Part shown: positions 8,658 to 17,295 of the stretch, piece after piece | How the letters are laid out: the number at the start of each line of letters is the position of its first letter | Position numbering within the stretch: position 1 is the first letter of the stretch | DNA from: Chitinophaga qingshengii | GTDB lineage: Bacteria > Bacteroidota > Bacteroidia > Chitinophagales > Chitinophagaceae | NCBI RefSeq assembly: GCF_014529935.1 | Contig: NZ_JACVFC010000006.1 | Span: 248,001 to 312,000 of the forward strand | Length of the DNA stretch: 64,000 nt | Direction of reading: 5' to 3' | Notes under the pieces: generated by a model | Database searches by the model: none | What the model was told of the DNA's origin: nothing | Seen by the model: the letters and a program-made list of their open reading frames with translations, nothing else | Program-made: the position numbers and the translations under genes

Positions 8658-10787
8658 TCAGTAGGACAAAAGTTCTTTTATCATCGCCTCCACTTTTGCC
8701 GGATTGGGCAACATAGCGGCTTCAAGTCCGGTATTGAGCGCCACTGCCGGCAAGTCGAGTGCACCGAGCATAAATACCGGCGCATCCAGTTCCCTGAAGC
8801 AGGCTTTCTGTATACGGCCGGCCAGCGCCTGGGTAAAGGAATTATTTAATTGTTCTTCTGTCAGCAACAGGCATTTACCATGTCTGCGGACAGTTTCAAA
8901 CACCAGCGCTTCGTCCAGTGGAAACAGCGTACGCAGGTCCACGATTTCCACATTCCCCGGAAATGCGCGTGCCGCTGCTTTTGCCCAGTATACGCCCATA
9001 CCGTAGGTAATGATACAAACCGATTCACCCCGCTGCACATCTTTCGGATGCGCTTGCAGTACCACCTGGCCTTTGCCCAGTGGCAGTACATAATCCGCCG
9101 CCGGTTCTATCGTCATCGCCTCCTGGGTACCGGGCACTTTGCTCCAGTAAAGTCCTTTATGTTCCAGCATCACTACCGGGTTAGGGTCCAGGAAAGCCGC
9201 TTTCAGTAAGCCTTTCATATCGGCCGCATTGGAAGGGTATACCACTTTAATGCCTTTGATACTCAGTAAGGTAGATTCAATACTGCCGGAGTGGTAAGGT
9301 CCGCCACCGCCATAAGCTCCGATGGGAACACGGATCAGCGTTTGTACCGGAAATTTGCCCTGGCTCAGGTAACAGGATTTGGATATCTCCGTCACCAGCT
9401 GGTTAAATCCGGGATAGATGTAGTCCGCAAACTGTATTTCCACTATAGGTTTTACGCCTACGGCAGATAATCCGGCGGTAGCGCCAATAATATATGCTTC
9501 CTGGATCGCCGTATTATACACCCGGTGATCACCGAATTTATCGCCCAGGGTGGCGGCCTCCCGGAACACGCCTCCCAGCCGCTTACCTACGTCCTGTCCG
9601 AAAAAGATGGCTTCCGGGTACTGTTGCATGATTTCTTCTACCGCGTGCAGGGCAGCATCCACCATCACCACTTTACTGCCGTTGGCAGGTGTGCGGGTAC
9701 CGGATTCCTCCATAACGGCAGCCGGTGCAAACACATGTTCCCGGACCGTTTCAGGCGCCGGTTCAGCCGCTTTTACCGCCGCCGCAAAGGCTGCTGCAAT
9801 ATCTTCAATAGCTGTTTGCTCTATTTCCTGCAGGGTTACCTCCGTTACGCCATGTTTCAGTAACAGCGCCCTTAGTTTGGGTACCGGGTCGTTGACCGCA
9901 TGTTTTTCCAGGTCTTCCGCCGTGCGGTACCACTCTTTACGTACGCCGGAGGTATGATGCCCCAACAGCGGCACGTTAGCCTGTACCAGGATCGGTTTGC
10001 GCTCCTGCCGGACGTATCCGATAGCCGTTTCCATGGCCGCGTAACTGGCAGTGAAGTCGCTGCCGTCTACCCGCATGCGTTCCAGCCCTTTAAAACCGGC
10101 CGCATATTCATAGGCATCCATGGCGCGGGCTTCTGCGGCGGTAACAGAAATACCCCAGTCATTGTCCTGTACCAGGTAGATGACCGGCAGTTGTTTCAAT
10201 ACTGCAAACTGTAGCGCTTCGCTCACCTCTCCCTCCGTCACGCTGCCGTCGCCCAGTGAACAAACCACTACGGGCAGTTCTCCGGCTGGTCCGGTCTGTA
10301 ATAAACGGGAGTGGATGGTTTCCAGGTATTGTACGCCCTGTGCCATGCCGGTGGCGGGTATTACCTGCATACCGGTAGCACTGCTCTGATGGGGAATTTT
10401 GGGTTTATCCGCGCGGCGGCTGTTAGGATGATTGTAGTAGGAGCGGCCGCCGGAGAAAGGATCGTCTGCCTTGGCCAGCAGCTGTAACATCAGCTCGTAG
10501 GGTTCGAAGCCCATGGCCAGCAGCATGCTCTCGTCGCGGTAGTAGGGACTGACAAAATCCCAGGGCCGCAGCTGCATGCCGGTGGCTATCTGGATAGCCT
10601 CATGCCCCCTGGAGGTAGAATGTACGTATTTGCATATAGACCGGTTAGCCTCATAGGTAGCAGCCATCCGGCCTGCCTGGCACATCCACCGGTAGGCGGC
10701 CAATAACTCCGCCAGCTCGCTTTTTTTCCCGTGCTGGCCGGTAGTACCGGCTTTTAAAGTTGAAACGCTTGTACTATCTTTAAACAC
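8658..10787 (-). CDS. 2-oxoacid dehydrogenase E1, fused alpha and beta subunits
   Basis: Thiamine-diphosphate enzyme that decarboxylates 2-oxoacids (branched-chain 2-oxoacids or pyruvate) and passes the acyl group to an E2 lipoyl protein. Residues about 25-340 are an alpha (dehydrogenase_E1) domain; the ThDP/Mg motif begins at GDG 179-181 and closes at N209. Residues about 370-709 are the beta (transketolase central and C-terminal) domain, with GQDVGKRLGG and IGAYGGGGPYHS typical of beta subunits. At 709 residues it is the single-chain fusion common in Bacteroidota. The start is GTG at 10787; the next Met (35) falls inside the domain, so the GTG is needed. No E2 or E3 gene is in the window. 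A MarR gene lies divergently 80 bp away. Confidence 0.93.
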   Translation of the reverse strand: MFKDSTSVSTLKAGTTGQHGKKSELAELLAAYRWMCQAGRMAATYEANRSICKYVHSTSRGHEAIQIATGMQLRPWDFVSPYYRDESMLLAMGFEPYELMLQLLAKADDPFSGGRSYYNHPNSRRADKPKIPHQSSATGMQVIPATGMAQGVQYLETIHSRLLQTGPAGELPVVVCSLGDGSVTEGEVSEALQFAVLKQLPVIYLVQDNDWGISVTAAEARAMDAYEYAAGFKGLERMRVDGSDFTASYAAMETAIGYVRQERKPILVQANVPLLGHHTSGVRKEWYRTAEDLEKHAVNDPVPKLRALLLKHGVTEVTLQEIEQTAIEDIAAAFAAAVKAAEPAPETVREHVFAPAAVMEESGTRTPANGSKVVMVDAALHAVEEIMQQYPEAIFFGQDVGKRLGGVFREAATLGDKFGDHRVYNTAIQEAYIIGATAGLSAVGVKPIVEIQFADYIYPGFNQLVTEISKSCYLSQGKFPVQTLIRVPIGAYGGGGPYHSGSIESTLLSIKGIKVVYPSNAADMKGLLKAAFLDPNPVVMLEHKGLYWSKVPGTQEAMTIEPAADYVLPLGKGQVVLQAHPKDVQRGESVCIITYGMGVYWAKAAARAFPGNVEIVDLRTLFPLDEALVFETVRRHGKCLLLTEEQLNNSFTQALAGRIQKACFRELDAPVFMLGALDLPAVALNTGLEAAMLPNPAKVEAMIKELLSY

Positions 10788-10828
10788 GTAAAACTGTTTT
10801 GGTGATGACGATGGTGGTTAAGTAAAAT

Positions 10829-10852
10829 AGTTGCTATAACAACTGTTGCTAT
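10829..10852. promoter_or_regulatory. candidate MarR operator in divergent intergenic region
   Basis: AGTTGCTATAACAACT (10829-10844) is a near-perfect 16-bp palindrome, and its GTTGCTAT half recurs at 10845-10852, 15 bp on, thus on nearly the same helix face. It lies just upstream of the MarR start in the 80-bp region shared with the E1 gene, where an autoregulatory MarR would bind. Sequence pattern seen; binding inferred. Confidence 0.45.
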
Positions 10853-10867
10853 TGCAAATTAATTAAT

Positions 10868-11311
10868 ATGGCTGATACTTTTATCAATAATCCCTCTTTT
10901 TTTAAGCTGGATGCTACTTTAAAAAAACTGCGTAACTACTGGCAGAAAATGTTTGATTCCCGTCAGATGGACATCACGGTGGATCAATGGTTGCTGGTGG
11001 AAAATTTGTATAAACACAAAAAAACAACGCATAACGAGCTGGCCCGTAACACCTCAAAGGATATTACCACTATCTCCCGCATCATAGAATTACTGGTAAA
11101 AAAAGGGCTGGTAAAGCGGGAAGCGGACATTTATGACCGGAGGAAGGTGTACCTGCAGCTCACACCCGACGGAACGGAGAAATATAAACAGGTGAAGCCG
11201 CTGGTGCATGAAATGCGTAAAACAGGATGGAAATCGCTGACAGAAGCCGATTATGCAGAGTTAACCCGGATACTGGATACTATTTACGGGAATATCCCCA
11301 CTAAAATTTAA
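10868..11311 (+). CDS. MarR-family transcriptional regulator
   Basis: A 147-residue winged-helix repressor or activator. The recognition region (HNELARNTSKDITTISRIIELL), followed by the wing KREADIYDRRKVYLQLTPDG, with the conserved DRR, is diagnostic. It lies divergently from the fused E1 gene with a palindromic candidate operator between them, so control of that gene or itself is plausible. Ligand unknown. The ATG start has no competing upstream Met. Confidence 0.92.
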   Translation: MADTFINNPSFFKLDATLKKLRNYWQKMFDSRQMDITVDQWLLVENLYKHKKTTHNELARNTSKDITTISRIIELLVKKGLVKREADIYDRRKVYLQLTPDGTEKYKQVKPLVHEMRKTGWKSLTEADYAELTRILDTIYGNIPTKI

Positions 11312-11328
11312 TCATTTACGGATTTTCG

Positions 11329-11416
11329 GATTTACGGATTTTGGGGATTTAATGAGCGAAGATCACATAACATATAACATAATCTCCGCTCATTAAATCC
11401 CCAAAATCCGGAAATC
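11329..11416. repeat. intergenic inverted repeat with GCGAAGATCA core (copy A)
   Basis: The arms 11335-11358 and 11387-11410 are perfect 24-bp inverted copies and extend outward with a few mismatches; the 28-bp spacer begins with AAGATCA. It lies between the 3' ends of the convergent MarR and FAH genes. No T-tract follows, so it is not a textbook terminator, but it could end transcription both ways. The 10-mer GCGAAGATCA is shared with elements near 16363 and 60588, and GATTTACGGATTTT (11329-11342) recurs at 35932-35945. Confidence 0.85.
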
Positions 11417-11422
11417 CGGAAA

Positions 11423-12034
11423 TTATTTAACGGAAAACTCCAGCAGGCTGTCGTTTTCAATAAAAGCCTCAAAAGAATCGCCGATGGCGGTGGGTCCTAC
11501 GCCTGCAGGCGTACCGGTAAAGATCAGGTCACCGATGTTAAGGGTAAAAAACCTGGAAATATAGGCAACGAGGAAGTCGAAAGAAAACAGGAGGTCTTTG
11601 GTATCGCCTTGTTGTACCAATGTTTTGTTTTTATACAGGCAGAAGTTGATATTCTTCTTATCCATCTCAGGTGTAATAGGAATAAAAGATCCTACGATAG
11701 CGGAGTTGTCAAATGCTTTGGCAATCTCCCAGGGCAGGCCTTTGGCTTTTTGCTGGTCTTGCAGGTCACGGGCAGTAAAATCGATCCCTACAGAAATCTT
11801 ATCGTAGTATTTATCCGCAAATTTTTCCTGAATATGTTTGCCGTTTTTGCTGACCCGCAGCACCAGTTCACATTCGTAGTGCAGGTTAGTCGTAAACTCC
11901 GGATAATAAAACGGGTGGCCGTTTTGCAGCAGTGCGTTCTTGGGTTTCATGAACAACACCGGCTCAGCAGGCACCTCATTTTTCAATTCTTTGGCATGGT
12001 CGGCATAATTCCTGCCTACGCAAATAATTTTCAT
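11423..12034 (-). CDS. fumarylacetoacetate hydrolase (FAH) family protein
   Basis: About 203 residues, the size of compact FAH-domain enzymes (acylpyruvases, oxaloacetate decarboxylases, 2-hydroxyhepta-diene-dioate isomerases). MKIICVGRNYADHAKEL at the start, the metal-binding ELVLRVSK region and the C-terminal GDLIFTGTPAGVGP motif are hallmarks. The precise substrate is not deducible; FAHD1-like acylpyruvase or oxaloacetate decarboxylase activity is most likely by length. A minus-strand promoter box TAAATTTG (12083-12090) lies upstream, just beyond the pth stop, so it may be transcribed separately from the prs-rplY-pth group. Confidence 0.92.
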   Translation of the reverse strand: MKIICVGRNYADHAKELKNEVPAEPVLFMKPKNALLQNGHPFYYPEFTTNLHYECELVLRVSKNGKHIQEKFADKYYDKISVGIDFTARDLQDQQKAKGLPWEIAKAFDNSAIVGSFIPITPEMDKKNINFCLYKNKTLVQQGDTKDLLFSFDFLVAYISRFFTLNIGDLIFTGTPAGVGPTAIGDSFEAFIENDSLLEFSVK

Positions 12035-12082
12035 AATGCGTGAGTTTTAAAAGATAAATTAAGCAGATAGCGTGCAGAAATG

Positions 12083-12090
12083 CAAATTTA
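12083..12090 (-). promoter_or_regulatory. candidate -7 box for the FAH gene
   Basis: TAAATTTG on the minus strand fits the Bacteroidota consensus TAnnTTTG, 49 bp before the FAH start. No TTTG at the proper -33 spacing was found, so support is partial. Confidence 0.4.
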
Positions 12091-12092
12091 CT

Positions 12093-12668
12093 TTACAAAG
12101 GAAACGTCATCTTGTTGAATTCATTCATGGTACGTGCCAATCCAATGCTGGCGAAACTTTCAATGATATCGCAACAAACGTTGATTTTTTGTTCTACCAC
12201 AGGCTTTTCCGTTGTTTTCCATTTGCCCAGTACAAAGTCCACCTGGCGCCCTTTGGGATAATCGTTGCCGATACCGAAACGCAGGCGGGGATATTGACTG
12301 GAGCCCAGCGACTCCTGGATGCTTTTTAATCCGTTGTGGCCGGCGTCGCTGCCACCGGGGCGCAAGCGGAGCACATCCAGCGGAAGGGCCAGTTCGTCCA
12401 TGATCACCAGCAGGTTTTCAATAGAAATCTTTTCCTTGTCCATCCAGTATTTGAGGGCACGGCCACTCAGGTTCATGTAAGTGGTAGGTTTGATCACGAT
12501 AAACGTTTTGCCTTTCCATTTACATTCCGCCACCTCCGCCAGCCGGTCGTTATGGAAGCTGGCGTTATGTTTGGCCACAAAAGCGTCTGCCACATCAAAA
12601 CCAATGTTGTGGCGGGTATGACGGTATTCTTCTCCAATGTTGCCCAAACCGGCGATCAGGTATTTCAT
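12093..12668 (-). CDS. pth: peptidyl-tRNA hydrolase
   Basis: Releases peptides from peptidyl-tRNA that drops off ribosomes. The 191-residue protein opens with MKYLIAGLGNIG, and catalytic H20 and N10 are present (GLGN, then RHTRHNIG). The downstream TYMNLSG and GGSDAGHNGLKSI motifs are also canonical for bacterial Pth. It follows rplY with an intervening hairpin terminator (12683-12714), which may reduce read-through from prs-rplY. Start and length agree with the family. Confidence 0.97.
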   Translation of the reverse strand: MKYLIAGLGNIGEEYRHTRHNIGFDVADAFVAKHNASFHNDRLAEVAECKWKGKTFIVIKPTTYMNLSGRALKYWMDKEKISIENLLVIMDELALPLDVLRLRPGGSDAGHNGLKSIQESLGSSQYPRLRFGIGNDYPKGRQVDFVLGKWKTTEKPVVEQKINVCCDIIESFASIGLARTMNEFNKMTFPL

Positions 12669-12682
12669 AATATATCAAAATT

Positions 12683-12714
12683 AAAAAGCCCCTCTACAAG
12701 TAGAGAGGCTTTTT
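12683..12714 (-). terminator. hairpin terminator between rplY and pth
   Basis: AAAAAGCC and CTCTAC pair with GTAGAG and GGCTTTTT around a two-base loop with one internal mismatch; the T-run closes the stem. It lies between two co-directional genes and probably attenuates transcription into pth. Confidence 0.8.
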
Positions 12715-12734
12715 CGAAAAATATTTCTAAAAGA

Positions 12735-13325
12735 TTATTTCTTTTTAGCATCTTTTTCAGCAGCAGATTCTTCCTGACGCAGCTGACGGGTCATTACCAC
12801 AGAAGCGATAGGAATACGCGGAGAGTTGGTGATTTCGATACCTGCTACTTTCACGTCTTCAACACGGATGTTGCCGTTCAGTTCCAGGTTTTCGATGTTC
12901 ACTTCGATGCTCTCTACCAGGTCTTTAGGCAGTGCCTTTACTTTCAGGGCTTTCAGTTTGCTTACCAGTTTACCACCGGCTTTAACGCCTACAGAAGAAC
13001 CTACCAGTTTAATCGGCAGTGTCACAGACACTGTTTTGTCTTCTACCAGTTCCATGAAATCGATGTGTGCCAGTTCATCTGTCACCACGTCGAATTGCAT
13101 GTCTTTCAGTACAGCTTTGTACGTTTTAGCGCCCAGTTTAATTTCTGCGATCTGGAAAGCAGCAGTGTAAACCAGGTTTTTGAATGCTTTGGCAGGAGCT
13201 GAAAAACTTACAGTTTCTGCACCCCCGTAAATAACACAAGGCACTTGTTCCTCAGAACGGATCTGGCGGGTGGCTTTTTTGCCGAATTCGCTCCTGAGTT
13301 GTCCTTCGATGGTTATTGTATTCAT
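12735..13325 (-). CDS. rplY: 50S ribosomal protein L25/general stress protein Ctc
   Basis: Binds 5S rRNA in the large subunit. At 196 residues it is the long two-domain (TL5/Ctc) form: an N-terminal L25 domain (EGQLRSEFGKKATRQIR, VPCVIYGG) and a C-terminal beta domain with LVSKLKALKVKALPKDLVES. It ends with a basic KDAKKK tail. It is 34 bp downstream of prs and upstream of pth; the same order (prs, rplY, pth) is common in bacteria and supports an operon. Confidence 0.96.
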   Translation of the reverse strand: MNTITIEGQLRSEFGKKATRQIRSEEQVPCVIYGGAETVSFSAPAKAFKNLVYTAAFQIAEIKLGAKTYKAVLKDMQFDVVTDELAHIDFMELVEDKTVSVTLPIKLVGSSVGVKAGGKLVSKLKALKVKALPKDLVESIEVNIENLELNGNIRVEDVKVAGIEITNSPRIPIASVVMTRQLRQEESAAEKDAKKK

Positions 13326-13359
13326 TGTTTAAACAGTTTATATAAAATAAAAAAATACA

Positions 13360-14319
13360 TTAGTCCTGGCGGCGCTGGCTGTGTACAAACAGATTGGTGA
13401 TAGACTTGTTCTCATGCATGTTACGGATAGCTACCGCGAACAGGTCTGCCACAGACACCACTTTAATTTTGGAACTTTCCGGGCGGATGGGAATCGTATC
13501 GCATACCACAATTTCCTCCAATACCGAGTTCTCAATGTTTTCATACGCCTTACCGCTGAATACCGGATGGGTACAGAAAGCACGAACACTTCTGGCTCCC
13601 TTTTCCTTCAGCAGGTTGGCCGCTTTTGACAGCGTGCCGGCTGTATCACAGATATCGTCAATGAGCACAATATCCCTGTCTTTTACCTCACCGATCACTA
13701 CCATGGATGCTATTTCATTGGCTCTCTTACGATGTTTGTCGCAAATCACCATTTCAGCATTAAAGTAGGACGCCACTTCACGCACCCGGTTGGTGCTTCC
13801 CACATCAGGGGACGCAAAGGTAAGATTTTCCAGCTTTAATTGCTCAATATAGGGAATAAAAATAGCAGAACTATCCAGGTGATCTACCGGGATATCAAAG
13901 AAACCCTGGATCTGCGGAGCGTGTAAGTCCATGGTAATCACCCTGTTAGCACCCGCAGAAGTGAGCAAATTCGCTACCAGTTTAGACCCGATGGCTACCC
14001 TGGGCTTGTCTTTCCGGTCCTGACGGGCAAACCCGAAATAAGGAATTACCGCCGTGATATACCCCGCCGATGCGCGTTTGGCCGCGTCAATCATCAGCAA
14101 CAGCTCCATCAGGTTGTCTGACGGGGCGTTGGTGCCTTGCACCAGGAAAACATAGTCACCACGGATACTTTCCAGGAAAACGGGCTGAAACTCGCCATCA
14201 CTGAACTTCTGAATTTTTAATTTACCGAGGGCGTTGAGTCCGTTGCCGTATCTTTTGGCAATTTTCTCAGCCAACGCCGGATTACTGTTGCCTGTGAAGA
14301 TTTTTACTGAAGGTTGCAT
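13360..14319 (-). CDS. prs: ribose-phosphate pyrophosphokinase
   Basis: Makes PRPP from ribose 5-phosphate and ATP for purine, pyrimidine, His and NAD synthesis. The protein has 319 residues, typical for class I enzymes. Visible motifs are KIFTGNSNPALAEKIA, the flexible loop YFGFARQDRK, the metal-binding DLHAPQIQGFFD and the PRPP loop VLIDDICDTAGT. First gene of a prs-rplY-pth group, with a candidate -7 box at 14349-14356. Confidence 0.97.
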   Translation of the reverse strand: MQPSVKIFTGNSNPALAEKIAKRYGNGLNALGKLKIQKFSDGEFQPVFLESIRGDYVFLVQGTNAPSDNLMELLLMIDAAKRASAGYITAVIPYFGFARQDRKDKPRVAIGSKLVANLLTSAGANRVITMDLHAPQIQGFFDIPVDHLDSSAIFIPYIEQLKLENLTFASPDVGSTNRVREVASYFNAEMVICDKHRKRANEIASMVVIGEVKDRDIVLIDDICDTAGTLSKAANLLKEKGARSVRAFCTHPVFSGKAYENIENSVLEEIVVCDTIPIRPESSKIKVVSVADLFAVAIRNMHENKSITNLFVHSQRRQD

Positions 14320-14348
14320 ACTAAATACTAGTAGTAGAAAAGAGGTGG

Positions 14349-14356
14349 CAAAACTA
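14349..14356 (-). promoter_or_regulatory. candidate -7 box for prs
   Basis: TAGTTTTG on the minus strand matches TAnnTTTG, 30 bp before the prs start codon. No TTTG at -33 was seen. Confidence 0.4.
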
Positions 14357-14545
14357 ATGATTTTTTAGGGCTACCGGCGTGATTATTTTTCGATCAAAAA
14401 TCAAATTATAATAAATCATTTAATATAAAATTAATATAGCTAGATGATTATATCGCTTTTTACGTAGTTTTTCAAGAGAAGAAAAAGCAGGAGGGGGAAT
14501 TTTTTCCAGGAGATATTTCCGATATTTGAAGAAATGCAATGAAGT

Positions 14546-15253
14546 ATGTTTGTTAGCCCGAAACCACAACCCCACGTGGCTATCCGTAATTGGGCGGATG
14601 CCGAAAAACCCCGGGAAAAAATGCTGCAACGTGGCGCAGCCGCCCTCACAGACACCGAATTACTGGCCATTTTGCTCCATACCGGCCATAAAAACAAATC
14701 CGCACTGGACCTCGCACGGGAAGTGCTGCAACTGGCCCATTATAACTTACCGGAACTGGGCAGGATCAGCGTCCGCAAACTGCGAAAACTCCGGGGTATG
14801 GGCATCGCCAAAACCGTTACCGTCCTGGCAGCCATGGAACTGGCCCGGCGCAGGCAGGCAAGCCCCATTCATAAAAAAACCGTCATCCGGGCCGGTTCAG
14901 ATGCAGCCCTGTTCTTTAAACCCATCCTGGCCGACCTCTCCTGTGAAGCCTTCTACGTAATGTTCCTCAACCAGGCCAATAAAGTACTCCACTACCGCTG
15001 TATCAGCACCGGCGGCATGACCAGCACCATCGTAGACACCCGCATCATCTTCCGCGAAGCCCTCGATGCCCAGGCCTGTAAATTACTCCTTTGCCATAAT
15101 CACCCCTCCGGCAGCCTGCGCCCCAGCCACGCCGATATCCGGATCACCCAAAAAATAAAAGAAATGGGACAACTCTTCGACATCGATGTACTGGACCATA
15201 TTATCGTGTCGGAATGCGGCTACTGCAGCCTCGTGGAAGAAGGCGTGATATAA
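14546..15253 (+). CDS. radC: RadC-family JAB/MPN metalloprotease-fold protein
   Basis: A 235-residue RadC: a helix-hairpin-helix-like N-terminal UPF0758 domain (RGAAALTDTELLAILLHTG, VRKLRKLRGMGIAK), then a JAB domain with the complete JAMM signature H-x-H-x7-S-x-x-D in HNHPSGSLRPSHAD. Historically called a DNA-repair protein, though its cellular role is uncertain. Stand-alone gene on the plus strand, divergent from prs across a 226-bp AT-rich spacer in which I see no other gene. The Gfo/Idh gene follows after 55 bp. Confidence 0.94.
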   Translation: MFVSPKPQPHVAIRNWADAEKPREKMLQRGAAALTDTELLAILLHTGHKNKSALDLAREVLQLAHYNLPELGRISVRKLRKLRGMGIAKTVTVLAAMELARRRQASPIHKKTVIRAGSDAALFFKPILADLSCEAFYVMFLNQANKVLHYRCISTGGMTSTIVDTRIIFREALDAQACKLLLCHNHPSGSLRPSHADIRITQKIKEMGQLFDIDVLDHIIVSECGYCSLVEEGVI

Positions 15254-15278
15254 AAATCAAAAAATAACCAAATGTATT

Positions 15279-15286
15279 TACTTTCG
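15279..15286 (+). promoter_or_regulatory. candidate -7 box for Gfo/Idh gene
   Basis: TACTTTCG resembles TAnnTTTG with one change (T to C), 22 bp before the ATG. No -33 TTTG at correct spacing. Confidence 0.3.
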
Positions 15287-15308
15287 CATTTATTTATTAC
15301 GATCCAAT

Positions 15309-16292
15309 ATGCTCAAAATAGGAATCTTTGGGGTAGGACACCTGGGTAAAATTCACCTCTCCCAACTTTCAACCATGAAAGATGTGGAAGTAGTAGGCTT
15401 CTATGATCCCAGCGATGCCAACGCCGCCAGCGTAGCCTCGCAATATAATATCGCCCGCTACACCGCACCGGAAGATCTGATCATGGCCGTAGATGCCATC
15501 GACATCGTGGCGCCAACCACCCTCCACTTCAAACTATGTGAACTGGCCATCCGTAACGGTAAACATATCTTCGTGGAGAAACCCATGACCAACACCATGG
15601 AAGAAGCTAAAACACTGGTTAAACTGGTGGATGAAGCCAATATCAAATTCCAGGTAGGCCATGTGGAACGCTTCAATCCAGCCTTCCTCGCACTGAAAGG
15701 CTACGACCTGAAGCCCATGTTCATCGAAGTACACCGCCTCGCGGAATTTAACCCGCGCGGTACAGATGTAAGCGTTATCCTCGATCTCATGATCCACGAT
15801 ATCGACATCGTACTCAGCATCGTAAAATCTACCGTCAGCCGTATATCCGCCAGCGGCGTAGCCGTTATGAGCGATACCCCGGATATCGCTAACGTACGCA
15901 TCGAATTCCATAACGGCTGCGTGGCTAACCTCACCTCCAGCCGCATCTCCCTGAAAAAAATGCGCAAAATGCGCCTCTTCCAGAAAGATGCCTATATCGG
16001 AATCGATTTCCTGGACAAAAAATCAGAAATCATCAAACTGAAAACACCGGAAGACGAAGGCCTCTTCACCCTCGATATCGAAACCAACAGCGGCAAAAAA
16101 ACCATCGCGATCGATAACCCGGAGGTAAAACAATCCAACGCCATCCGTATGGAACTGGAACTCTTCCGCGACGCTATTCTCCAGAACAAACCCGTAGCCG
16201 TAAACGCGATCGACGGCTTGCAGGCACTGGACGTAGCTCATCAGATCCTGCAAAAAATCAACAAAAGCCTGAACGAAACAGCGAAAGCGTAG
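15309..16292 (+). CDS. Gfo/Idh/MocA-family oxidoreductase
   Basis: NAD(P)-dependent dehydrogenase or reductase of 327 residues. The N-terminal Rossmann motif GIFGVGHLGKIHL is followed by the family signature EKPMTN (catalytic Lys in EKP), then VGHVERFNPAF and a DLMIHDIDIVLSI helix with the usual His/Asp. The C-terminal alpha/beta domain is complete. It most resembles UDP-sugar or inositol-type members acting in the cytoplasm, but the substrate cannot be assigned. Convergent with ispD across a complex inverted repeat. Confidence 0.93.
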   Translation: MLKIGIFGVGHLGKIHLSQLSTMKDVEVVGFYDPSDANAASVASQYNIARYTAPEDLIMAVDAIDIVAPTTLHFKLCELAIRNGKHIFVEKPMTNTMEEAKTLVKLVDEANIKFQVGHVERFNPAFLALKGYDLKPMFIEVHRLAEFNPRGTDVSVILDLMIHDIDIVLSIVKSTVSRISASGVAVMSDTPDIANVRIEFHNGCVANLTSSRISLKKMRKMRLFQKDAYIGIDFLDKKSEIIKLKTPEDEGLFTLDIETNSGKKTIAIDNPEVKQSNAIRMELELFRDAILQNKPVAVNAIDGLQALDVAHQILQKINKSLNETAKA

Positions 16293-16496
16293 TTCACGCA
16301 AAGCGCGCAAAAGAGCAAAGAGCCAAAGGTTTTTTATTATGTTTTTATAAGAAAGCAAAGGAGCGAAGATCAAATGTTGATCCTCGCTCCTTTGCTTTCT
16401 TTGCTCACTTATGTAACCTTTGCGAGACTCCTTTGCTTTCTTATACCCGCTTCAATAATCTTTGCGCTCTTTGCTCCTTAAAATACTTTGCGTGAA
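16293..16496. repeat. composite intergenic inverted repeat with GCGAAGATCA core (copy B)
   Basis: An inner hairpin pairs 16350-16373 with 16377-16400: 24 bp, one wobble, 3-base loop. It is nested in outer arms: TTCACGCAAAG (16293-16303) pairs with CTTTGCGTGAA (16486-16496). Between them are several CAAAG-rich units, including an extra direct copy of CTCCTTTGCTTTCT near 16427. It fills the whole gap between the stops of the convergent Gfo/Idh and ispD genes. The inner arm carries GCGAAGATCA (16363-16372), as in copies A and E. A bidirectional terminator or palindromic element is likely. Confidence 0.88.
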
Positions 16497-17177
16497 CTAA
16501 CCGCGTAAATCCAGGAAAGCCTTCGCCATCACCAAATCCAACGGCTTCGTGATCTTCAGGTTCGACTCCTCCCCCTGCACCAGGTGTATAAAATGTCCAT
16601 AATGCTCTACTACGGTAGCTTCATCCGTAAACAACGGATCATAAGGCTGCTCAAAAGCCGGTAATATCAACGATGACACAAAAGTCTGCGGCGTCTGCAC
16701 AATACGGAAACGCCCCCGGTCCACCGCCCTGTTCTCCTCCCCGGTTACCTCCCGGATACTATCTTTCATATCAATCACCGGAATAGCACTGCCATGGCTG
16801 AATGCAGCTTCATAACAGGTACGGACCAACGCCGGCGACACCAGCGGACGCACCCCGTCATGCACAAACACCACGCCATCACCCTTTACCTGCTGCAGCC
16901 CGTTCTTCACGGAATGAAAGCGGGTTTCCCCGCCCTTCACCAGCGTAATGGCCGGAATAGTATCAAAAGCCTGCAACAGGTTATTGGCAAAACTGATATG
17001 CTGCTCCGGTAACACCAGCACAATCTCCATATCCGGATAAGCAGCAGTAAAAGCAGTAATGGTATGATATAACACCGGCTTTCCCGCCAGGTCCATAAAC
17101 TGTTTGGGTATGGCGCTCTGCATCCGGGAGCCGGAGCCGCCTGCTACAATGATGGCTGTTTTTTTTCTATTGCCCAT
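16497..17177 (-). CDS. ispD: 2-C-methyl-D-erythritol 4-phosphate cytidylyltransferase
   Basis: Third step of the MEP isoprenoid pathway: joins CTP and MEP. The N-terminal KKTAIIVAGGSGSRM is the nucleotide-binding signature and VFVHDGVRPLVSP the conserved middle motif; DEATVVEHYG near the end is also typical. The frame could start at 17249, but those extra residues would be encoded inside an inverted repeat (17212-17268); the ATG at 17177 gives 226 residues, the normal size, so it is chosen. It follows queA on the same strand with about 118 bp between. Confidence 0.95.
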   Translation of the reverse strand: MGNRKKTAIIVAGGSGSRMQSAIPKQFMDLAGKPVLYHTITAFTAAYPDMEIVLVLPEQHISFANNLLQAFDTIPAITLVKGGETRFHSVKNGLQQVKGDGVVFVHDGVRPLVSPALVRTCYEAAFSHGSAIPVIDMKDSIREVTGEENRAVDRGRFRIVQTPQTFVSSLILPAFEQPYDPLFTDEATVVEHYGHFIHLVQGEESNLKITKPLDLVMAKAFLDLRG

Positions 17178-17211
17178 AAAAGGTATTCGTACTACCCTGT
17201 AAAAATCGCGA

Positions 17212-17268
17212 ATGCCTGAGGGAAGACCAGTGCGAAATATGCATTTCAATCACTCTTCTCTCAGGCAT
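17212..17268. repeat. stem-loop between queA and ispD
   Basis: ATGCCTGAGGGAAGA (17212-17226) pairs with TCTTCTCTCAGGCAT (17254-17268), 15 bp with one wobble, and the loop can pair further (GTGCGAAAT with ATTTCAATCAC, imperfect). There is no T-tract, so it is more likely an mRNA structure or a weak terminator downstream of queA. Confidence 0.6.
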
Positions 17269-17295
17269 CCACTGTTAACTTGTTAGCCGTTGTTA

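Noticed and set aside
17178..17249. Upstream extension of ispD
   Set aside because: Added residues have no family similarity and fall within an inverted repeat; the ATG at 17177 gives the normal length.
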